From Duganella fentianensis (lineage in GTDB: Bacteria > Pseudomonadota > Gammaproteobacteria > Burkholderiales > Burkholderiaceae_D), in assembly GCF_009857835.1 (NCBI RefSeq), contig NZ_WWCL01000002.1:62001-126000 (forward strand): a DNA stretch of 64,000 nt, in the 5' to 3' direction. The position numbers were made by a program, and so were the translations under genes. The notes below the pieces were generated by a model, which was given only the letters and a program-made list of their open reading frames with translations, made no database searches and was not told the DNA's origin. Positions 9,581 to 17,368 of this stretch are shown one piece after another (within the stretch, counting starts at the first letter, position 1; every line of letters begins with the position of its first letter).

Positions 9581-10171
9581 ATGTCCAAATCGCTGGAGTT
9601 TCTGACGGAAGCTTTGCGCCGTCTGCCCGGTATCGGTCCCAAGTCGGCGCAACGGATGGCTTTTCATCTGCTGCAGCATGACCGCGAAGGCGCGGACATG
9701 CTGTCGCGCGCCTTGCAGCAGGCGGTGAGCGCAGTGCACCACTGCGCGCTGTGTAATACCTTCACCGAAGAAGAAGTCTGCGATACCTGCAGCGACGAGA
9801 AGCGCGAGCGCCATCTGCTGTGCGTAGTCGAGACACCTGCCGATCAGCTCATGATCGAACAGACCCTGACCTACAAGGGCCTGTATTTTGTACTGATGGG
9901 ACGTCTGTCGCCGCTGGACGGCATAGGCCCCAAGGACATCCATCTGGAAAAACTGCTGGCCCGCGCCGCCGATGGTCTGGTGACGGAAGTGGTACTGGCC
10001 ACCAATTTCACCAACGAAGGCGAAGCCACGGCGCACTACATCAGCGAGATGCTGAAGGCGCGCGGCCTGCGCGTGAGCCGTCTGGCGCGCGGTGTGCCCG
10101 TTGGTGGCGAACTCGAATACGTGGATGCGGGCACCATCGCGCGCGCCATGCTGGACCGAAGGGCTACGTGA
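9581..10171 (+). CDS. recR: Recombination mediator RecR
   Basis: RecR acts with RecO and RecF to load RecA on SSB-covered gaps during recombinational repair. The 196-residue product has the helix-hairpin-helix [12 protein letters not shown] (about residues 13-24), a four-cysteine zinc site C55-x2-C58 and C67-x2-C70, and a Toprim domain beginning [15 protein letters not shown]. The C-terminal Walker-like [15 protein letters not shown] is also standard. It begins 18 bp after ybaB, and its TGA overlaps the ATG of the next gene by one base. Confidence 0.97.
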   Translation: MSKSLEFLTEALRRLPGIGPKSAQRMAFHLLQHDREGADMLSRALQQAVSAVHHCALCNTFTEEEVCDTCSDEKRERHLLCVVETPADQLMIEQTLTYKGLYFVLMGRLSPLDGIGPKDIHLEKLLARAADGLVTEVVLATNFTNEGEATAHYISEMLKARGLRVSRLARGVPVGGELEYVDAGTIARAMLDRRAT

Positions 10172-11385
10172 TGACATCGAAGCAGGCCATGCCGCTGGCT
10201 GGCATCAAGGTACTGGAACTGGGCACGCTGATTGCGGGCCCTTTTTGTGCGCGCATGCTGGGTGAATTCGGCGCCGAAGTGATCAAGGTGGAGTCGCCGC
10301 AAGGCGGCGATCCTATCCGCACCTGGCGTGTGCTCAAGGATGGCACGTCGCTGTGGTGGTCGGTACAGTCGCGTAACAAGAAATCGCTGACGCTCAATAT
10401 GAAGAGCGAAAAAGGCCGCGAGATCGCGCGCCAGCTGGCGCTGGAAGCCGACATCATCATCGAGAACTACCGCCCCGGCGTGCTGGAGAAATGGGGCATG
10501 GGCTATGAACAGCTCAAGGCCATCAATCCCGCCACCATCATGGTGCGTCTGTCGGGCTTCGGCCAGACGGGACCAATGAAAGATTTGCCCGGCTTTGGCG
10601 CTATCGGCGAATCGATGGGCGGGTTGCGCTATGTCTCGGGCCATGCCGACCGTCCGCCGGTGCGGGTGGGCGTATCCATCGGTGATTCGGTGGCGGCGCT
10701 GCATGGCGTGATCGGCGCCATGATGGCGCTGCGTCACCGCGATGTGACGGGCGGCCGCCTCAAGGGCGAAGGCCAGATGGTGGACGTGGCGCTGTATGAA
10801 TCCGTGTTCAATCTGATGGAATCGCTGGTGCCGGAATACGACCACGCCGGTGTGGTGCGCGAGCGTACCGGTGGCGCCTTGCCCGGCATCGTGCCATCGA
10901 ATACCTACACCACGCGTGATGGCGAGAATATCGTCATCGCCGGTAATGGTGATGCCATTTTCAAGCGGCTGATGCTGGCCATAGGCCGCATCGATATGGC
11001 TGGCGATCCCGAACTGGAACGCAATGATGGCCGCGTCAAACGCACCGGGGAAATCGATGGTGCGATACAGGCCTGGTGCGACACCATGGAGATCGATAGC
11101 GCGCTGACGGTGCTGAAAGCGGCCGATGTCCCTGCCGGGAAAATCTACTCGGTGCGCGATATGATGACGGACCCGCAGTTCCTGGCGCGCGAGATGTTCG
11201 AGCAGCACCAGTTCGCGGATGGTACGCCCGTCAAGCTGCCGGCCATTTCACCCAAGCTGTCGGCCACGCCGGGGCAGACACGCTGGATAGGCCCTGCACT
11301 AGGCCAGCACAACGAGGAAGTGCTGCAGTCGCTGGGCTACAGCGCGGAACAGATCGCCGCGCTGAAACAGGACGGCGTGCTTTAA
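10171..11385 (+). CDS. CaiB/BaiF family (family III) CoA-transferase
   Basis: Family III CoA-transferases move CoA between carboxylic acids, as formyl-CoA or carnitine CoA-transferases do. The 404-residue product starts with LAGIKVLELGTLIAGPFCARMLGEFGAEVIKVE, split here as the conserved LAGIKVLELG and GPFCARMLGEFGAEVIKVE. It contains GGLRYVSG and the segment GQMVDVALYESVFNLME, where the family's catalytic Asp resides. The start at 10171 overlaps the recR stop, so translation is probably coupled; longer upstream starts would run through recR. The substrate cannot be read from the sequence. The 3' end overlaps the convergent FkbM gene by 4 bp. Confidence 0.9.
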   Translation: MTSKQAMPLAGIKVLELGTLIAGPFCARMLGEFGAEVIKVESPQGGDPIRTWRVLKDGTSLWWSVQSRNKKSLTLNMKSEKGREIARQLALEADIIIENYRPGVLEKWGMGYEQLKAINPATIMVRLSGFGQTGPMKDLPGFGAIGESMGGLRYVSGHADRPPVRVGVSIGDSVAALHGVIGAMMALRHRDVTGGRLKGEGQMVDVALYESVFNLMESLVPEYDHAGVVRERTGGALPGIVPSNTYTTRDGENIVIAGNGDAIFKRLMLAIGRIDMAGDPELERNDGRVKRTGEIDGAIQAWCDTMEIDSALTVLKAADVPAGKIYSVRDMMTDPQFLAREMFEQHQFADGTPVKLPAISPKLSATPGQTRWIGPALGQHNEEVLQSLGYSAEQIAALKQDGVL

Positions 11386-12047
11386 CGCCGCCGTAGAGCC
11401 GCACTGCGCCATGCGGCGCTCAGGCTGGCGGGCAGGCTGAGGTCAGCACTCAGGTAGGCGTCGTCGATGCCGAAATCATGCACGCGGCGATAGCCTTGCC
11501 GGTTCAGTAATCGTTCGATCTCGTCACGCACGGGCTGGCGGTTATGCTCGACCGTCAGCACCCGGAAGCGGTAGTGCTCGAACGGGAAGCCGCGCAGTAT
11601 GGCCAGCTCCGAGCCTTCCGTATCCAGACTCCAGTAATCGATCACGGCAGGCGCTGCGCTGGCCTGCAGTAGCTCGCCTATGCTGCGCGTGCGCTTGCGC
11701 ACGCTGGCAGGCTGCGCACCATAGCAGCGCTGCACATAGCGCCACATCATGGCGGGATAGTGGCGGCGTATGCCGCCCAGCATGCCGGCGCCTTCGACAA
11801 ATTCCACTTCGCCTGCTGTCTGATCCAGACAGTCCGGCAGGCACAGACAGCGCCGGTTGTTCTGCAAGGCGGCGAAGTAGCGGGCATTCGGTTCCACACA
11901 GATGCCATGCCAGCCATAGTCGCGCTCCAGCAGCAGGGTATTGCTGGAGGTAATGCCGTCGGTGGCGCCCGTGTCGAGAAAATAGCCGCCGCGCAGGCCG
12001 TTCAGCACTTGCAGTACAAAATAATCCTGTCCCAGTTGCGATGCCAT
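11382..12047 (-). CDS. FkbM family S-adenosylmethionine-dependent methyltransferase
   Basis: The 221-residue product shows FkbM methyltransferase features: GGYFLDTGATDGITSSNTL as the SAM-binding glycine loop, GWHGICVEPN as the acidic end of strand two, and DYWSLDTEGSELAILRGF, the conserved DTEG element. These enzymes O- or N-methylate sugars, polyketides or peptides. It is the last gene of a four-gene minus-strand cassette, 2 bp after the 2OG oxygenase gene. Its C-terminus WRSAALRR is identical to a segment at the C-terminus of that oxygenase, with different codons. I infer a tailoring role on the GTDT-repeat protein encoded upstream. Confidence 0.85.
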   Translation of the reverse strand: MASQLGQDYFVLQVLNGLRGGYFLDTGATDGITSSNTLLLERDYGWHGICVEPNARYFAALQNNRRCLCLPDCLDQTAGEVEFVEGAGMLGGIRRHYPAMMWRYVQRCYGAQPASVRKRTRSIGELLQASAAPAVIDYWSLDTEGSELAILRGFPFEHYRFRVLTVEHNRQPVRDEIERLLNRQGYRRVHDFGIDDAYLSADLSLPASLSAAWRSAALRRR

Positions 12048-12049
12048 CG

Positions 12050-13057
12050 CTAGCCTCTGCGCTGGCGGCGCAGTGCCGCTGAACGCCAGCCGCTTTCGTG
12101 CTGGGGCCAGGACTGGGCCGGCTGGCTATCGTCCTGATGGCGCTGGCCGTACAGCAGGGTGACGTTGATGCGTCGGCTTTCGTAATCATCGCGGAAGTGG
12201 CAGCGTGCCGTGCCGTGAAACAGATCGGAATCGAAAATGATGGCGCGGTTCTGCCGGTAGGGGATGTAGCGTGCCTGCGCGCCGCTGGCGCTCAGGTAGC
12301 GGCGTATCCGTTCGGGGTGGCGGTTGTATTCTTCGAACTGCCAGTCCGCTGGTGCAGCCACGTCGTAGATGTACATGCCGCCGCTGGCCGGATCGAGATT
12401 GGCCTGATCGGGCGTGATCCAGAAATTCACGTTGACGGCGGCAAAGTCGGCGTGGACATCATCGCCCGGCATGTCGGCCGGGTACTTGTAGGCCCAGAGC
12501 TGGTTTAGACGGTAGCGCGGACGGATGATGGCGGGCAGTGTGGCGCGCAGGGCCGTGGCTAGCTGGTCGAGCAAAGGACAGCGCAGGCCCCGATGGTATA
12601 AAGCGCCTAGACGGCCATGCGAGTAGCGCAGGGAATTCCAGACCATCGATTCCAGACAGTAGCTGCGCAGGCTGGCCAGCGCGGGCGCCGAAAGAAAATC
12701 GTCGATGATGACTACGTTGGGCTGTTGTGCAAGGTAGGCCTGCTCCACCTGGCTGCCGACCCACTGGCCCAGCGGTTCGGGCACCACCGCTGCGGGCCGG
12801 CGGTATAGCATGCGGTTGTAGATGCTGCCTATGGCTTGCAGCTCTGCGCTGTTCCATTGCGGCCGTTTGCTCACACCTTCCGCCACGAGCTGGGCGGCTA
12901 GCTGGCGGTAGCAGGCAGCCATGTCGCTGTAGGCAGGATCGAGCAGGCCGCGCATGTTCAGGTAGTCGAACTGGTCGGCATCGTGGCGCAGCTTGGCGAC
13001 CGTGAGCGGCGCGGTCGGCGCTGCAGATGGCAGGGCGGGCGCGGGCAGGGCGGACAT
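12050..13057 (-). CDS. 2-oxoglutarate/Fe(II)-dependent oxygenase-like protein
   Basis: The 335-residue product has a C-terminal double-stranded beta-helix core recognisable by H202-x-D204 in DDVHADFAAVNVNFWITP, a distal H281 in FDSDLFHGT and R296 in RRINVTLLYG, the expected iron and 2-oxoglutarate ligands. Such enzymes hydroxylate side chains or small molecules. The N-terminal 110 residues are helical with no recognised domain. The start at 13057 follows the radical SAM stop by 7 bp; an upstream in-frame ATG would overlap that gene by about 50 bp. The C-terminal tail GWRSAALRRQRRG shares WRSAALRR with the neighbouring methyltransferase, which suggests a common docking element. Confidence 0.82.
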   Translation of the reverse strand: MSALPAPALPSAAPTAPLTVAKLRHDADQFDYLNMRGLLDPAYSDMAACYRQLAAQLVAEGVSKRPQWNSAELQAIGSIYNRMLYRRPAAVVPEPLGQWVGSQVEQAYLAQQPNVVIIDDFLSAPALASLRSYCLESMVWNSLRYSHGRLGALYHRGLRCPLLDQLATALRATLPAIIRPRYRLNQLWAYKYPADMPGDDVHADFAAVNVNFWITPDQANLDPASGGMYIYDVAAPADWQFEEYNRHPERIRRYLSASGAQARYIPYRQNRAIIFDSDLFHGTARCHFRDDYESRRINVTLLYGQRHQDDSQPAQSWPQHESGWRSAALRRQRRG

Positions 13058-13064
13058 GGCGCGC

Positions 13065-14141
13065 TCAGTCCTGTTCGTGCAGCAGCTGTGACAGCGTTTC
13101 GGGTATGTGGACGTCATCCAGCCATGCGGCCTGCATTACTTCGGCGATCATTTCCTGCCAGTGGCTGGCGATGACGTTGCGGATGGCGTCGTCGTGGTAG
13201 AGCCGCTGGCACATCTGGCACTGGTGGGCATACATGCCTTCCCAGCGTATCGCCGGATCATGGGTGGCGGCCCATGCCACCACTTTGGCGGGGCCCTGAT
13301 AGTGTATCCACAATTTGAGGAAATCCTGCTCGGCTACACTGATAGCCTGCTGCAGGCATTGCGCTTGATCCACCGTGCTGACATTCAGTTCGGGGATGAC
13401 GCGCAAGCCCAGCCCGCAGCAGGCGCCCACGCGGCCATCGGCCTGCAGCGTGTAGGTCTTCAGCACGCTGGTGCAGCCGCCGCGCATGGCTGCCGCCTGT
13501 ACGTCGCAGGCCGCACCTTGCGGGTACTGGTACACGGTGCTGTGGTTGAGCGGCATCCACGGGCTGCTCAGGATGGTCAGATAGGCACGCTGCTCTGGCG
13601 TCAGGCTCTGTAGCAGCGGATGGTCTTGCAGCGATTCCGGCGTGACGGTGCACGCATCTTTCAGTTCCATCATGACATGAGTGCGCAGTTTGCGCTGGCA
13701 GGCGGCCACGCAGGCGTGCGCCACCCGTTCCAGCGGGATGTAGCGGATATGTTCGTCGCCTGTGCTGTAATTGATTTCCGATAGGCCCGCCGCCATCAGG
13801 GCTGTCAGCCTGTCGTGTGCGGTGGCCGTACTAGTGGCCCAGTGGGCATTGGTCACCAGCCTTACGGGCAGACGATAGCTGGCGGCGCGTTCTATGCCGC
13901 GTAGCAGGGTAGCCCATTCCAGCGTGGCTTCGCCGCCCGTGAAGACTACGTTGCAGAAGCCGAGTGCGCGGGCTTCGTCTATGGCCGCCAGTACCGTATC
14001 CAGATCGAGATGGGCGCGCTCGCGCGGGCTGGATAGGGTGCCGCAGTCGGCGCAGGCGGCCGGACAGGTAAAGGTCGGCATGATGGAGAGCGTGCGGCGG
14101 CGCTGTGGCAACAGCGCGGCGTTTGTGTCAGCGGGTTTCAT
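13065..14141 (-). CDS. Radical SAM enzyme with SPASM-like C-terminal cysteines
   Basis: The 358-residue protein carries C26-x3-C30-x2-C33 in TFTCPAACADCG, the radical SAM cluster ligands, followed by VVFTGGEATLEW, the SAM-contacting GGE motif. Downstream cysteines C223, C241, C242, C308 and C311 in GGCTS, GACCG and HQCQMCQ resemble a SPASM/Twitch region holding extra iron-sulfur clusters, typical of peptide-modifying enzymes. No RRE/PqqD-like domain is obvious. The ATG at 14141 overlaps the end of the repeat-protein gene by 14 bp, so the two are probably translationally coupled. The reaction (crosslink, epimerisation or other) cannot be deduced. Confidence 0.86.
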   Translation of the reverse strand: MKPADTNAALLPQRRRTLSIMPTFTCPAACADCGTLSSPRERAHLDLDTVLAAIDEARALGFCNVVFTGGEATLEWATLLRGIERAASYRLPVRLVTNAHWATSTATAHDRLTALMAAGLSEINYSTGDEHIRYIPLERVAHACVAACQRKLRTHVMMELKDACTVTPESLQDHPLLQSLTPEQRAYLTILSSPWMPLNHSTVYQYPQGAACDVQAAAMRGGCTSVLKTYTLQADGRVGACCGLGLRVIPELNVSTVDQAQCLQQAISVAEQDFLKLWIHYQGPAKVVAWAATHDPAIRWEGMYAHQCQMCQRLYHDDAIRNVIASHWQEMIAEVMQAAWLDDVHIPETLSQLLHEQD

Positions 14142-15096
14142 ACATTTGTGCTTCGCTGAGGTTGAGCAGACCGCGCGTTTCCAGCGTGATGGCGTACTGC
14201 ACCAGCGCTTCGATGGTGATGCGCACATATTCCTGGCCCCGATAGGGATCGTATTCGGAATTGTCGGTGCCGGTATCGGTACCGTCATCCGTGCCTTCAT
14301 CGGTGCCGGTGTCCGTACCTGTATCGGTTCCCGTGTCGGTTCCGGCATCGGTGCCGGTATTCGTGCCTGTGTCGGTGCCCGTATCCGTTCCCGTATCAGT
14401 GCCGGTATCAGTGCCAGTATCGGTGCCAGTATCGGTGCCCGTGTCGGTGCCAGTATCTGTCCCCGTGTGGGTACCAGTCTGGGTGCCCGTGTCCGTCCCT
14501 ACCTCCGTTCCTTCATCCGTGCCGGGGCCCGTGCCTATGGTGGCCGAGCTGTGCTCGAAATTCTGCGTGCTGTTGGAATCGTTGATGGTGCGGTGATCGG
14601 TGGGAACGAGGAAGCCCGATGCAAAGATGGGACTGCTGGTGAACAGCATGGCCTGCTCCATACCGCCCACTGCAAAGGGCGATTCGCGTTCCATGGCAGC
14701 GCGGATCAGGGCGATGATGGCGTGTTCGTCACCGTATTTGATGACGGCATTGCCGAACGCGGTCATGAACTCGCTGCGCGACGGTGTGCGCTGCTGATGC
14801 TCGCCTGCGTAGTTGCGCAGCCAGTGGCGCATGTGGCGGTTGGCCAGCACGGCATAGACCAGCTGATTGCTGACGGAAGCCCGTTGCGGCGGCAGGTCCA
14901 TGCCTTCTGCATAGTCGGCCAGTACCTGCGCGGGATCGGTAATGAATTGCTCGCGCAGCAGGTAGTCATGGGCCATGGCTTTGAACAGCGCCTCTACCCG
15001 GCGGGCGATGGCCGCCGCATGCAGCACCAGCGGTTTGCGGCAGGCCGGCCGTTCCGGTGTAAACACCAGACGGAAAGAGTGTTCTTGCTGGTCCAT
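14128..15096 (-). CDS. GTDT-repeat protein, candidate substrate of the radical SAM/2OG/FkbM cassette
   Basis: The 322-residue protein has three parts. Residues 1-187 are a helical domain containing LLREQFITDPAQVLADYAEGMDLP, which by eye recalls Nif11/LigA-like leader folds of modified-peptide precursors. Residues 188-278 are about 23 tandem tetrapeptides, mostly GTDT with variants GTDE, GTEV, GTQT, GTHT, GTNT, GTDA and GTDD. Residues 279-322 are a tail ending EAQMYETR. There is no signal peptide or membrane segment. AGGAGG precedes the ATG, the strongest ribosome site of the cassette, as expected for a product needed in excess. The role as precursor or substrate is inferred from context; a Ca-binding or structural repeat protein is the alternative. 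Confidence 0.8.
   Translation of the reverse strand: MDQQEHSFRLVFTPERPACRKPLVLHAAAIARRVEALFKAMAHDYLLREQFITDPAQVLADYAEGMDLPPQRASVSNQLVYAVLANRHMRHWLRNYAGEHQQRTPSRSEFMTAFGNAVIKYGDEHAIIALIRAAMERESPFAVGGMEQAMLFTSSPIFASGFLVPTDHRTINDSNSTQNFEHSSATIGTGPGTDEGTEVGTDTGTQTGTHTGTDTGTDTGTDTGTDTGTDTGTDTGTDTGTDTGTNTGTDAGTDTGTDTGTDTGTDEGTDDGTDTGTDNSEYDPYRGQEYVRITIEALVQYAITLETRGLLNLSEAQMYETR
14263..14535 (-). repeat. 12-bp tandem coding repeat (GTDT units)
   Basis: There are about 23 consecutive 12-bp units encoding GTDT-type tetrapeptides. The DNA units differ mostly at third codon positions (for example Gly and Thr codons vary between copies) while the peptide stays nearly constant, which points to selection on the protein. 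Confidence 0.92.
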
Positions 15097-15168
15097 AGTG
15101 CCTCCTGTGCAGAGCAGATCCGAGTCTGTTCAGCATAGAAGGGTGGTAAAAACATCATGCGATGAGGC

Positions 15169-17367
15169 TCAATGCTGTTCGGGGAACTTGCTGTGCACTG
15201 AGCTGTCGCCACTATCGTTATCGTCGCTGCCGTCGAGTACGGGGCGCTGGGCCAGCATCAGGGCAATATTTTCCGGCGGCGAAGGATGGCCCAGATAGTA
15301 GCCCTGCACCATGTCGCAGCCGCACTGTTCCAGCATGCGCAGCTGTTCGTTGGTCTCCACACCTTCCGCCACCACGTTCAGCTTCAGGCCATGTGCCATG
15401 GCGATGATGGCGCGGGTGATGGCGGCATTCTCGCTATCCTGCGGCAGCCCCGTGATGAAGCTGCGGTCTATCTTCAGGGCGCTGACGTTGAAGCGCTTCA
15501 GATAGCTCATCGACGAATAGCCCGTGCCGAAATCATCGATCGCCAGATACACCCCGATGGCGCGCAAGCGTTCCAGCGTCTGCATGGTGGCACGCGCATC
15601 GTCCATCAGCGTGCCTTCGGTCAGTTCCAGTTCCAGCAGTTCGGCCGGCATGCCGCTATCCTGCAGCGCGGAGAGCACGATCTGGCTCAGGTTCTCGTCC
15701 TTGAACTGTTTGGCCGACAGGTTTACGGCGATGCGCAGCGGACGGTCGTCGCTGATCTGCCACTGGCGCGCCTGCTGGCAGGCCGTGCGCAGCACCCATT
15801 CGCCGATCGGCACTATCAGCCCGGTTTCCTCGGCCAGCGGAATGAACTCGGTCGGCGAAATGATGCCGCGCTCGGGATGGCGCCAGCGCACCAGCGCTTC
15901 GACGCTGACGATGGTGGCGCTGCTGACATCGATCTGGGGCTGGTACAGCAGGTATAACTCCTGATTCTGCAGCGCCTTGCGCAAGCCCACTTCGAGCTGG
16001 ACGTGGCTCATGATCTGCATGGTCAGCGAGGAGCTATACATCTTGGCGTTGTTCTTGCCGCAGTTCTTGGCGTGGTACATGGCCGTGTCGGCAAACTTCA
16101 GCAGACTGCTGCAGTCTTCGCCGTCGTCGGGGTAGAGCGAGATGCCGATGCTGGCCGTGACGAAGATTTCGTGGCTGTCCAGCTGGAAGGGGCGGCACAT
16201 GGCATCTTTGACGCGCTGGGCCACGGCCAGCGCATCGTCGACCCGTTCCAGGTCGGGAATCAGGATGGTGAATTCGTCGCCGCCCAGACGGGCCAGATTG
16301 CTGTCGTCGGCCTCGGTGCGCGACACCAGATCGCTGGGCCGTATGGTTTCGCGCAGGCGCTCCGACACGGCCTTGAGCAGGTGGTCGCCGACGTCGTGGC
16401 CCAGCGTATCGTTGATGCGTTTAAAGGCATCCAGATCCATGAACAGTACGGCGAATTTGTGCTTGTCCTTGCGCGAGCGGCGCAGCTCCGCTTCCAGCGT
16501 TTCGAGAAAAGCCTGCCGGTTGGGGATGCCGGTCAGGCTGTCGCAATAGGCCAGACGGCGGATCTGCTCTTCGTTGCGTTTGCGCTCGCTGATGTCGCGC
16601 ACCAGCCCTAGCACTTCATCGGGGCCGGTAGCCACCAGCCGTGCTTCGAAATGGCGTACGGGAGCTGCCACCGCATGTTCGCCAGCGCGCGCGCGGGCGA
16701 TGCCGTTTTGCGGCAGGGCGTAATCGAGCGAGCCGACATGCTGGCTGGCCAGCACGCTGTGCACCTGTGTCAGCATCTGCTGCGCGATGGCCTCCGGTAG
16801 CACCTGCTGCAGATGCTGGCCGACGCAGCGTTCGCTGGCGAACACGCCGCTGGCTTCGTGGCCCTGTTCGTAGTCGAGATAATAGCCGGCGCGGTTCATG
16901 CGGAAAAAGGTATCGGGGATGGCGGCCATCACGGCGCGGTGCTGTGCATCGGCCAGACGCAGGCGGCTAATCGCATCGCTGGCGCGCAGCACGTACAGCA
17001 CGCGGTGGCCCAGTATCGGCCAGTTGATGGGTTTGGAGACGAAGTCCGTAGCGCCGGCTTCGTAGGCGCTGGTGACGGAGGCCAGTTCGTCTGCACCCGT
17101 CACCATGATGATGGGTACCGTGGCATGCTGTTCCTGCTGGCGGATGGCGCGGCACACTGCCAGTCCGTCCATGCCCGGCATTTCCACGTCCAGCATGACG
17201 AGATCGGGCTGGATGCGGCGGAAGCTGGCCAGCGCCTGTTCGCCATCTTCCGCTTCGACCGTGTCCAGGCCCACCTGGCCTAGCATTTCCAGCATCAGCA
17301 CGCGCATCACGGGGTCATCATCGGCGACCAGCACCAGGCCGCGCCGGGCGAGGGGGACAGCTGCCAT
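15169..17367 (-). CDS. Response regulator with PAS-like, GGDEF and EAL domains
   Basis: The 732-residue protein has an N-terminal receiver domain with acidic pocket ADDDP, phospho-acceptor Asp60 in LVMLDVEMPG, and the conserved Lys in VSKP. A PAS-like segment follows (about 145-275), then a GGDEF domain with an intact GGDEF and an EAL domain with [10 protein letters not shown] and DDFGTGYSS. Both a diguanylate cyclase and a phosphodiesterase activity are thus possible. The gene starts 1 bp after the hybrid kinase gene stop on the same strand, so phosphorelay from that kinase to c-di-GMP turnover is likely. The C-terminus has an unusual Asp/Ser-rich tail. Confidence 0.93.
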   Translation of the reverse strand: MAAVPLARRGLVLVADDDPVMRVLMLEMLGQVGLDTVEAEDGEQALASFRRIQPDLVMLDVEMPGMDGLAVCRAIRQQEQHATVPIIMVTGADELASVTSAYEAGATDFVSKPINWPILGHRVLYVLRASDAISRLRLADAQHRAVMAAIPDTFFRMNRAGYYLDYEQGHEASGVFASERCVGQHLQQVLPEAIAQQMLTQVHSVLASQHVGSLDYALPQNGIARARAGEHAVAAPVRHFEARLVATGPDEVLGLVRDISERKRNEEQIRRLAYCDSLTGIPNRQAFLETLEAELRRSRKDKHKFAVLFMDLDAFKRINDTLGHDVGDHLLKAVSERLRETIRPSDLVSRTEADDSNLARLGGDEFTILIPDLERVDDALAVAQRVKDAMCRPFQLDSHEIFVTASIGISLYPDDGEDCSSLLKFADTAMYHAKNCGKNNAKMYSSSLTMQIMSHVQLEVGLRKALQNQELYLLYQPQIDVSSATIVSVEALVRWRHPERGIISPTEFIPLAEETGLIVPIGEWVLRTACQQARQWQISDDRPLRIAVNLSAKQFKDENLSQIVLSALQDSGMPAELLELELTEGTLMDDARATMQTLERLRAIGVYLAIDDFGTGYSSMSYLKRFNVSALKIDRSFITGLPQDSENAAITRAIIAMAHGLKLNVVAEGVETNEQLRMLEQCGCDMVQGYYLGHPSPPENIALMLAQRPVLDGSDDNDSGDSSVHSKFPEQH

Positions 17368-17368
17368 G

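Noticed and set aside
14263..14535. CRISPR-like array
   Set aside because: Units are 12 bp, contiguous without spacers, in frame and coding.
14261..14596. A plus-strand frame encoding VPVS repeats
   Set aside because: It is the antisense image of the GTDT repeats; the minus-strand frame has a good ribosome site, full domains and operon context.
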